Of a stretch of 5,634 nucleotides of DNA, positions 1 through 4,519 are shown one piece after another (the first letter of the stretch is position 1; every line of letters begins with the position of its first letter). Location of the stretch: positions 1-5,634 of the forward strand of contig JAGQRL010000003.1 in the NCBI GenBank assembly GCA_020425485.1, in the 5' to 3' direction. The position numbers were made by a program, and so were the translations under genes. The DNA comes from Rhodospirillaceae bacterium. Its GTDB lineage: Bacteria; Pseudomonadota; Alphaproteobacteria; DSM-16000; Inquilinaceae. Below the pieces are notes generated by a model that ran no database searches, had not been told where the DNA came from, and saw only the letters and a program-made list of their open reading frames with translations.

Positions 1-922
1 GCATGTTGCACTGGCCGTAGAGCTGTTCGGCACCGGAGCGGCCGCGGTCCGACAAGAGGCGGCTGGCGTTGTCCACCGGGATGTCGGCGTAGCGCGCCAT
101 CGCCTGGCAGGCGAATTCCAGGTCGCCGAGGCACAGCGCCCGCAAGATCAGCGTCGGCGTCAGCCGCCCCTGCTCGTGCAGCACCTCCACCGCGTCCGTC
201 ACCATTTCCGGTGTGGCGTTCTTCGCCAGCGTGGTCAGCAGCAGGTGTTCGCGCGCGTGCACCTGCAGCAGCTCCCGGTGGCGTTCGGAGATCCGGTAGG
301 TCTCCATCAGCCGCGTCGACACCTGCTCGGTCACCCGTGTTACCAGCCGTTCCACCACGGAGATCGGCAGGGCAGACCGGATGGCCAGCGCATCCATGAT
401 GCGCGGCACCTGGCCATGGGCGTTGATGATGAGGTGCTGGGCCGGCTCGTCGATCACCGCACCGCGGTTGCCGAGCAGCGCACTCACCACCCGCTCGTCG
501 TTCAGCACCACCAGTTCGGTGGACAAGGTGGAGGAGACGAAGGGGCGCTTGGCGACGGCGATGGAATGATCGGTGGAGCAGCGATGGATGATTTCGATCA
601 GATCGTCATCGCTCAAGACGGTGCTTTCCAGAAGCACCGGTTCGGCCACCGCGAACTCGTCCTGCGCCAGTGCGCGGGCAATATCCTTCGGTAGATCGGG
701 GAAGCCGCACAGTAGATCCGACAGCTTGCGCCGGACCAATACTTCGGCGTCGCGGAGCAGCACGCGCACGATATCTTCGGCGACGGCGCGCTCACGCTCG
801 GTAAGTTCGCCCGAGGCAAAGGCCCGGGAAACCTTCTCCGCCGTCGCGCCGCGGATAGCCGGAGAACGATCCCGCCGGATCGCGTCCACGTCATCCAGAC
901 TCAGTCTCGGGTCGTCCGTCAT
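1..922 (-). CDS. DUF2336 family protein, partial (C-terminus beyond window)
   Basis: This is an uncharacterised alphaproteobacterial protein of the DUF2336/COG5330 family, and its biochemical role is not known. The frame stays open from the ATG at 922 to the window edge, giving 307 codons. An in-frame TGA at 938-940, six codons upstream, means the protein cannot start earlier. The translation begins MTDDPRLSLDDVDAIRRD. Family-like stretches are LLRDAEVLVRRKLSDLL (about residues 54-70) and AVAEPVLLESTVLSDDDLIEII (about 91-112, ending just before a histidine). The rest is helix-rich, with many short Leu/Val/Ala segments of the kind seen in HEAT-like folds, and there is no signal peptide or membrane segment. 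The Shine-Dalgarno sequence is weak: only GCGGA-like purines precede the ATG. Family assignment rests on recalled conservation, not a search. The gene is transcribed away from the small ORF at 1305. Confidence 0.85.
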   Translation of the reverse strand, partial: MTDDPRLSLDDVDAIRRDRSPAIRGATAEKVSRAFASGELTERERAVAEDIVRVLLRDAEVLVRRKLSDLLCGFPDLPKDIARALAQDEFAVAEPVLLESTVLSDDDLIEIIHRCSTDHSIAVAKRPFVSSTLSTELVVLNDERVVSALLGNRGAVIDEPAQHLIINAHGQVPRIMDALAIRSALPISVVERLVTRVTEQVSTRLMETYRISERHRELLQVHAREHLLLTTLAKNATPEMVTDAVEVLHEQGRLTPTLILRALCLGDLEFACQAMARYADIPVDNASRLLSDRGRSGAEQLYGQCNM

Positions 923-949
923 TCTGCTGTCCGCCGCTCAACTGCAATC

Positions 950-955
950 ATCATA
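950..955 (-). promoter_or_regulatory. Possible -10 box for the DUF2336 gene
   Basis: Read on the minus strand this hexamer is TATGAT, five of six matches to the sigma-70 -10 consensus. It would place a transcription start about 20 bases before the ATG at 922. The -35 candidate is poor (TTGGTC with a 16-base spacer), so an activator or a different sigma factor would be needed. This is inference from sequence only. Confidence 0.3.
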
Positions 956-985
956 AATTTGCGACGAAATTGACCAAGCCAATTC

Positions 986-996
986 AACGTCACGTT
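986..996. promoter_or_regulatory. Palindrome AACGTCACGTT, possible operator
   Basis: The sequence is a perfect 5-1-5 palindrome, AACGT-C-ACGTT. Its centre is about 48 bases upstream of the start site predicted from the TATGAT box of the DUF2336 gene, near the place where a class II activator or an overlapping repressor would bind. The regulator is unknown. The palindrome is seen in the sequence; its function is inferred. Confidence 0.3.
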
Positions 997-1236
997 ATTT
1001 TGACTGCAAATTTCCATTCGTCAAGTATTTATGGAAGTGGATTACCGTTAATTACTTGTGGTCTGCCGGCAAAAATGGGATCAAATGCCAGAGATATGCA
1101 TTGCATCTCGCCAGGCCAGGGGCTGCTTTGGTTACCGGTAGGTTGGCTGGCCATCTCCCTTACTCGCTCCCGCCGCCGATCCGTCCGCCGCCTGGCGCCG
1201 ACCGAAGCAGATCGTAACCAGACTGAGGGAGCGGAT

Positions 1237-1266
1237 TTGACGAATCCTTAACACCTCGCCCCTAAC
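1237..1266 (+). promoter_or_regulatory. Possible sigma-70 promoter for the small ORF
   Basis: TTGACG at 1237-1242 matches five of six -35 bases. After an 18-base spacer comes CCTAAC (1261-1266), only a three-of-six -10 match. This would give a start near 1273 and a leader of about 30 bases before the ATG at 1305. The weak -10 keeps confidence low. Confidence 0.28.
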
Positions 1267-1304
1267 TTGGCGTCATCCTGCCGACCGGACCAGGTGCCTG
1301 ATCC

Positions 1305-1568
1305 ATGAATGGTGTGCCCGCAACCTCGGTGCTGACCGCGCTTTCCGCCATGTTGGCCCCCAGGCCCACCGCACCGCAACCGGCGGCGCAGAGCCAGGCC
1401 ACCGCGGCCACCACCTCCCCGCAGAGCCGGTCGACCAGCCTGGTGGCGTCTGACACCGGCCAGGGCGAACGCCCGCGGCCGCCCGCCGAGCCCCGCTTCG
1501 AGGCGGACGCCCCCCTCCCGAACGATCGGCCGCTGCCGCGGGGATCGCTGCTCAACATCCTCGCCTAA
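1305..1568 (+). CDS. Small Pro/Ala-rich hypothetical protein (87 aa)
   Basis: I do not recognise the family, so no function is given. The reading frame has coding-like composition: roughly 88% of codons end in G or C, while first and second positions are near 65%. A possible Shine-Dalgarno AGGTG at 1292-1296 lies 8 bases before the ATG. The protein starts MNGVPATSVLTALSAML, a short helical and mildly hydrophobic N-terminus. The middle (about residues 18-65) is rich in Pro, Ala, Thr and Ser and probably disordered. It ends RGSLLNILA, a compact hydrophobic tail after an Arg. There is no clear lipobox or cleavable signal. A candidate promoter lies upstream and a hairpin follows the stop. Competing minus-strand frames (1262-1558, 1248-1613) are Gly/Arg-rich and look like shadows. 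It could still be a chance ORF in GC-rich DNA. Confidence 0.5.
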   Translation: MNGVPATSVLTALSAMLAPRPTAPQPAAQSQATAATTSPQSRSTSLVASDTGQGERPRPPAEPRFEADAPLPNDRPLPRGSLLNILA

Positions 1569-1630
1569 AGCGCGAATCGGGCCGGGCAGACCAGGGCAAA
1601 CCCGCTCCGCCACAGCCGCCAGTCCGTTCC

Positions 1631-1648
1631 TTCGGCCCTTCGGCCGAA
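1631..1648. terminator. Hairpin TTCGGCC-CTTC-GGCCGAA between convergent genes
   Basis: This is a perfect 7-bp stem with a 4-base loop, beginning 62 bases after the stop of the small ORF. It partly arises from a tandem copy of the 8-mer CCTTCGGC (1629-1636 and 1637-1644). No T-run follows on either strand, so it is not a classical intrinsic terminator, but its place between converging genes suits transcript-end formation or stabilisation. Confidence 0.35.
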
Positions 1649-1673
1649 CCTACGCCGTCAAGTCATCACAGCA

Positions 1674-1714
1674 GGGCACGGTGCCCGGCCAGGCCCGTAG
1701 GCACCCGGCCGGGC
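1674..1714. terminator. Overlapping GC-rich dyads just after the exported cyclase stop
   Basis: GCCCGGCC (1683-1690) pairs with GGCCGGGC (1707-1714), a perfect 8-bp stem with a 16-base loop that starts 6 bases after the minus-strand stop at 1721. Alternative pairings overlap it: GGTGCC/GGCACC (1680-1685 and 1700-1705) and GGGCAC-G-GTGCCC (1674-1686). No T-run follows on the minus strand. It may be a GC-only terminator or a 3' end protecting structure. Confidence 0.35.
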
Positions 1715-1720
1715 TGCGCC

Positions 1721-2545
1721 TTACACCAGCGCGATCAGCCGGCTGGGACCGCCGGTCGCCCCCTGGACCTTGGGACCGCCGACCACCAGGGTGGCGCCCA
1801 CGGGCGGCACCTGATCGAGGTTGGCGATGCATTCCATGCCCCAGCGGCCGGCCGGCAGCCAGCGGTAGTGGGTGGCGAAATCGGCCGAGGCGCCGTAGTC
1901 CAGCGACAAAGTGTCCACCGCCATGCCGATGATGTCGCCGCGGTCCAGCATCCACTGGGCGGCGTCCACGTGGAAGCCGGGGAAGTGCATCACCCCGTCG
2001 GCATCGGCGTTGCGGAACATGTCGGTGGCGACATGCTGGGCCCAGCCGGAATTCATCGCCACGCAGGCGCCGGCGGGAATGCGCCCATGCTCGGCCTCGA
2101 AGGCTTCCAGATCGGCCGGCATCACCTGGGCATCGGGGTCCGAAGCCGCGCGCGCGGAGATGTCGACCACCACCAGCGGCACCACGAGCTGCTCCACCGG
2201 GATCTGATCGGCCGTCGCCCCGTCGCCGGAGAAGTGGATGGGCGCATCCATGTGGGTGCCGGTGTGTTCCACCACCCGCCACTCGAACATGTTGAAGCCG
2301 TTCTCATCGAACCCGGCCAGGCGGGTCATCTCGAACTGCGGCTCGCCGAAATAGGTGGGGAAGTCCACGCCCAGGGTGTGGGTCATGTCGACCACGGACG
2401 TGAAGCTGCCGGACGGCTGCGCCCTCACCGGGCTCGACCCCACCGCAGTGAGGGCCGCCGTCGTGGCGAGCGCACCGGCACCGCCGAACACGGCGCGCCG
2501 GCCAAGGCGCTTGTGCACCATCTCCATGCAACCGGGAACACACAT
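1721..2545 (-). CDS. Cyclase/kynurenine-formamidase-like hydrolase with Tat signal peptide
   Basis: This is a cyclase-family (PF04199) protein of 274 aa, a fold that includes kynurenine formamidase and isatin hydrolase, which use a divalent metal to hydrolyse amide bonds. The substrate here is unknown. The motif HTGTHMDAPIH at residues 94-104 supplies the canonical H-x-G-T-H-x-D-x-P-x-H ligands (H94, H98, D100, H104). H226 and E238, twelve residues apart, match the later His/Glu pair. The family segments VDTLSLDYG (210-218) and the Gly-rich end VVGGPKVQGATGGPSRL (254-270) are present. Residues 12-42 form a twin-arginine-type signal: RR at 16-17, Phe at 20, an Ala/Gly/Thr hydrophobic run, and VRA before a likely cut after A42. 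Export to the periplasm is therefore inferred. The ATG at 2545 is chosen because a perfect AGGAGG precedes it; the frame is open further upstream by chance. It lies downstream of the PhyH gene across a dyad-rich gap. Confidence 0.9.
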   Translation of the reverse strand: MCVPGCMEMVHKRLGRRAVFGGAGALATTAALTAVGSSPVRAQPSGSFTSVVDMTHTLGVDFPTYFGEPQFEMTRLAGFDENGFNMFEWRVVEHTGTHMDAPIHFSGDGATADQIPVEQLVVPLVVVDISARAASDPDAQVMPADLEAFEAEHGRIPAGACVAMNSGWAQHVATDMFRNADADGVMHFPGFHVDAAQWMLDRGDIIGMAVDTLSLDYGASADFATHYRWLPAGRWGMECIANLDQVPPVGATLVVGGPKVQGATGGPSRLIALV

Positions 2546-2553
2546 GTCTTTCG

Positions 2554-2559
2554 CCTCCT
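2554..2559 (-). promoter_or_regulatory. Strong Shine-Dalgarno AGGAGG for the exported cyclase
   Basis: On the minus strand this is a full AGGAGG, 8 bases before the ATG at 2545. It decides the start against a longer frame open to 2911, which would bury the Tat signal inside the protein. Confidence 0.85.
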
Positions 2560-2637
2560 GTTCTCTTTGACTTGCCCGGCCCGTTCGAGCAGGCCGACGA
2601 GCAAAGATTATGAGAAAAGCCCGGCGGCTGCATGAGC

Positions 2638-2677
2638 AAAAAGACAAGGCGTGCCGGTTCCATTGGTAGAACCGGCA
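2638..2677 (-). terminator. Perfect 9-bp hairpin with T-rich run (terminator or attenuator)
   Basis: On the minus strand TGCCGGTTC and GAACCGGCA (2669-2677 and 2652-2660) form a perfect 9-bp stem with an 8-base loop. After CGCC comes TTGTCTTTTT (2647-2638), eight T in ten. This is the best intrinsic-terminator-like structure in the window. It lies about 240 bases after the PhyH stop and about 100 before the cyclase ATG, so it could end the upstream transcript or act as an attenuator for the cyclase. The 4-base gap before the T-run is longer than ideal. Alternatively the dyad is a DNA operator. Confidence 0.45.
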
Positions 2678-2765
2678 GCGCTGGCGATCTGTTCGTGCCT
2701 GTTTTGGTGTCGATCTGATTAGTTCTTGATCAGTGGACGACAAGACCGGCCAATTGGTCTGGCAT

Positions 2766-2778
2766 GTTATATCATAAC
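2766..2778. promoter_or_regulatory. AT-rich dyad GTTAT-ATC-ATAAC over a possible -10 region
   Basis: This is a perfect 5-3-5 inverted repeat. On the minus strand it contains TATGAT and TATAAC, both -10-like, so a repressor at this site could occlude a promoter for the exported cyclase. The leader would then be about 220 bases long. There is no clear -35 partner, hence low confidence. Confidence 0.25.
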
Positions 2779-2806
2779 TATTCGGGCTGCGGATGACGGC
2801 CGGTGA

Positions 2807-2829
2807 CAGGGCGCACTCCCGGCGCCCTG
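2807..2829 (-). terminator. 8-bp GC hairpin downstream of the PhyH stop
   Basis: CAGGGCGC and GCGCCCTG (2807-2814 and 2822-2829) form a perfect 8-bp stem with a 7-base loop, 88 bases after the PhyH stop in the direction of transcription. No T-run follows, so it may be a weak terminator, a Rho-associated end or a transcript-stabilising hairpin. Confidence 0.35.
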
Positions 2830-2917
2830 GCCGAAGTCCCGCGCCGAGCGCGGTGATGAGCGTGGGTCCGGTTGAGGTCGGCCGCCCGCCCAGGCACAGC
2901 CGGGCCGGCACTGCTCC

Positions 2918-3745
2918 TCAGGCGCTGCGGGCCAGGGCCGGCGCGCCGGGGCGGCGGAACACCACCGGAAACCAGTCCTCCCGCAGCCGGTCCCCCGGCC
3001 GCATGCCGTGCCCCGGAAAGGGCGGGGAGGTGCGGCCCGGCCGCTCCACATAGCGCGCGTCGTCACCCACCAGGCGCAGGCTGAAGGCGCGGCGGCGGGT
3101 GGCGGCGGTGTTGCCACGGGCGCCGTGCAGGGTGGCGTAGTGGAAGGCCACCGCGTCGCCCGGCTCCATCGCCCATTCGCGGATGTCCATGCCCTCGGCA
3201 TCGGGATCGGGCACCGGCATGTAGGCATCCGCGTCGGGGTAGAAGCTTTCCTCCGACAGCCAGCGCGTCGGCAGCACCGGCTTGGGCCAGCGGTGCGAGC
3301 CGGCCACGCAGCGCAGCGACGCCTCACCCACCGGATCGAGCGGCGACCAGAAGCTGACCACCTGGTCGCCGTCGACAAAGTAGTAGGGCGCATCCTGGTG
3401 CCAGGGGGTGGGCTTGGAAGTGCCCGGCTCCTTCACCAGCACATGGTCGTGGAAAATCTGGATGGCGGCGGATCCCGTCAGGTCGGCCGCCACCTCCGCG
3501 GCCGGCGAGGCGCGCACCACCTCGGCGAATTCGGGGATGCGGGTCCAGTTGCAGTAGTCGTCGAAGAAGCGGCCGCTTTCGCCCGGCTTCAGGTTTTCCG
3601 CCGCATAGGGGCCGGGCTCCGCCATGTTGCGTTCCACCCCGGCGCGCAGGGTGTCCACATGATCCCGGAAAAGCCCGCGGATCAGCACCACGCCGTCCCT
3701 CAGGTAGGTGTCGATCTGTTCCTGGCTGACCAGCCTGTGGGCCAT
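2918..3745 (-). CDS. PhyH-family Fe(II)/2-oxoglutarate-dependent dioxygenase
   Basis: This is a phytanoyl-CoA dioxygenase family (PF05721) protein of 275 aa, close to the usual bacterial length. Family members hydroxylate a C-H bond using Fe(II), O2 and 2-oxoglutarate; many bacterial members act on substrates other than phytanoyl-CoA, so the substrate is left open. The iron-binding facial triad is visible as H116 and D118 in WHQDAPYYF and H207 in LHGARGN. The conserved Arg that binds 2-oxoglutarate should be R218 or R219 in RRRAFSLRLVGDD. The N-terminus (SQEQIDTYLRDGVVLIRGLF) is typical of the family. No signal peptide is present, so it is cytoplasmic. The ATG at 3745 is preceded at 5 bases by AGGAGG, which favours it over a TTG at 3814 overlapping the upstream stop. 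The gene begins 65 bases after the cytoplasmic cyclase and is probably co-transcribed with it. Confidence 0.93.
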   Translation of the reverse strand: MAHRLVSQEQIDTYLRDGVVLIRGLFRDHVDTLRAGVERNMAEPGPYAAENLKPGESGRFFDDYCNWTRIPEFAEVVRASPAAEVAADLTGSAAIQIFHDHVLVKEPGTSKPTPWHQDAPYYFVDGDQVVSFWSPLDPVGEASLRCVAGSHRWPKPVLPTRWLSEESFYPDADAYMPVPDPDAEGMDIREWAMEPGDAVAFHYATLHGARGNTAATRRRAFSLRLVGDDARYVERPGRTSPPFPGHGMRPGDRLREDWFPVVFRRPGAPALARSA

Positions 3746-3750
3746 GGCCC

Positions 3751-3756
3751 CCTCCT
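3751..3756 (-). promoter_or_regulatory. Shine-Dalgarno AGGAGG for the PhyH gene
   Basis: AGGAGG on the minus strand, followed by GGGCC and then the ATG at 3745. It settles the start at MAHRLVS rather than the TTG 23 codons upstream. Confidence 0.8.
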
Positions 3757-3810
3757 GAACGGTCCCTTGTGCGGCTCTCCCGCCCTTGTTCCGGCTTCGG
3801 CGGGGCGGCG

Positions 3811-4494
3811 TCAATCCACCTCGGCAAAGGCGGGGATGGGAAAGGCCGCGGCGCCCTCAACCTTCATCGGGATGGCGAAGAAGCGGAAGCGGCGGCCGAG
3901 CAGCGGGCCGAGGCCGCACAGGTTTTCCACGATGTGGATGCCAGCATCGAGGAACCAGGTATGGGCCGGCCGTTCGGGATCGGCCGTGCAGTCGGCATTG
4001 AGGGCATCGACGCCGAACAGCGCGATCCCGGCTGCCTGCAAGTGCTGCAGGCCGGAACGGTCGACATGGGGGAAGGCGTAATAGGCTTCGCTGCCCCAGT
4101 GGCGGTCCCAGCCGAAATGGATCAGCACCGCCTTGCCGGCGAGCGCTGCGGCTTCCGGCAGCTCAGCGGCGGTGAGCGGGCGGTCCGGCGTGCAATGGCG
4201 GGCATCCACCACCACACCGTCCAAGACCAGGCCGTCCAGCGGCAGCGAGGCGATGTCGCCGCGGCCGGGATGGCGGTGGCAGGGCGCGTCCAGATAGGTG
4301 CCCAGCGAGGTCTGGAAGCTCACCTCGGTGATCTCGAACGATGCCTTGCCGTCGTAGTTGGGGCGCGACTGGGCATGGGTGAGGAACGGCCGGATGCGGG
4401 CGGTGAACTCCGTCATCTCGCCGCCGGCATCCTTCATGCGGAAGCCGGGCATGCCGTCCCTGAAGGTATGGGTCAGGTCGACGAAGCTCGCCAT
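3811..4494 (-). CDS. Cytoplasmic cyclase-family (PF04199) protein with altered metal motif
   Basis: This 227-aa cyclase-family protein is near the normal length for kynurenine formamidase-type hydrolases and has no signal peptide. It opens with the family start DLTHTFRDGMPGF (6-18). FGVDALNAD (160-168) corresponds to the conserved G-x-D core, and H178 and E190, twelve residues apart, match the late His/Glu pair in HTWFLDAGIHIVE. The metal motif, however, reads SLGTYLDAPCH (63-73): the first His is Ser63 and the second is Tyr67, while D69 and H73 remain. It may bind a metal differently, belong to a GTY-type subgroup, or have a non-hydrolytic role. The substrate is unknown. The ATG at 4494 follows a moderate AAAGGGG site. 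The gene starts 25 bases after the secA stop and is followed by the PhyH gene, so an operon is likely. Confidence 0.87.
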   Translation of the reverse strand: MASFVDLTHTFRDGMPGFRMKDAGGEMTEFTARIRPFLTHAQSRPNYDGKASFEITEVSFQTSLGTYLDAPCHRHPGRGDIASLPLDGLVLDGVVVDARHCTPDRPLTAAELPEAAALAGKAVLIHFGWDRHWGSEAYYAFPHVDRSGLQHLQAAGIALFGVDALNADCTADPERPAHTWFLDAGIHIVENLCGLGPLLGRRFRFFAIPMKVEGAAAFPIPAFAEVD

Positions 4495-4519
4495 GGCGGC
4501 CCCTTTGTGGGGTCGGACC
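4495..4519 (-). promoter_or_regulatory. secA-cyclase junction with SD inside a possible hairpin
   Basis: Only 25 bases separate the secA stop from the cyclase ATG. On the minus strand CCCC-ACAAA-GGGG (4512-4500) could pair and hide the AAAGGGG ribosome site. Starting just inside the secA stop codon, GGGT-CCG-ACCC (4520-4510) uses some of the same C residues, so the two small hairpins exclude each other. No T-run is present, so secA transcripts probably read through. Both stems are only 4 bp. Confidence 0.25.

Larger units (their letters stand above)
923..1304. other. Divergent intergenic region, AT-rich core with dyads
   Basis: No convincing gene lies in these 382 bases. The stretch from about 945 to 1110 is visibly richer in A/T than the flanking genes. 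It holds AAATTTGC (955-962) facing GCAAATTT (1006-1013), the palindrome AACGTCACGTT (986-996), AATTG/CAATT (968-972 and 980-984), GAGAT/ATCTC (1091-1095 and 1105-1109) and the palindrome TACCGGTA (1133-1140). Rightward promoter-like pairs are TTGACT (1000-1005) with AAGTAT (1023-1028), and TTGACG (1237-1242). The region probably carries the control elements of both flanking genes. No RNA gene was recognised. Confidence 0.6.
2546..2917. other. Intergenic leader between PhyH and exported cyclase, rich in inverted repeats
   Basis: These 372 bases carry no convincing gene. Four separate inverted repeats fall between 2652 and 2778: a 9-8-9 dyad, CTGAT/ATCAG (2715-2719 and 2729-2733), AGACC/GGTCT (2743-2747 and 2756-2760, around CCAATTGG) and GTTAT/ATAAC (2766-2770 and 2774-2778). 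A fifth hairpin (2807-2829) lies closer to the PhyH stop. The part from about 2690 to 2785 is richer in A/T than the genes. On the minus strand TATGAT and TATAAC overlap the last AT-rich dyad, but no good -35 box was found. The layout suggests independent control of the exported cyclase. Confidence 0.55.

Noticed and set aside
1133..1152. Palindrome TACCGGTA and flanking GGCCAG/CTGGCC arms as a recombination or attachment site
   Set aside because: The arms are short, off-centre relative to the palindrome, and no integrase, tRNA or duplicated core lies nearby.
970..1251. Plus-strand 93-codon frame in the divergent intergenic region
   Set aside because: It starts with TTG, has no good ribosome site, uses many A/T-ending codons unlike the neighbours, and spans the dyad-rich control region. 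Its protein shows no recognisable pattern.
1248..1613. Two minus-strand frames (1248-1613 and 1262-1558) opposite the small ORF
   Set aside because: Gly/Arg-rich low-complexity translations typical of antisense shadows in GC-rich DNA; the plus-strand frame has the better ribosome site and codon pattern.
2546..2911. N-terminal extension of the exported cyclase (122 further open codons)
   Set aside because: The extension runs through the inverted repeats, looks non-coding, and would put the Tat signal inside the protein. AGGAGG 8 bases before 2545 fixes the shorter start.
3746..3814. Longer PhyH start at the TTG overlapping the cyclase stop
   Set aside because: The overlap (TTGA) is tempting for coupling, but the ATG at 3745 has a strong AGGAGG and begins the family's normal N-terminus.
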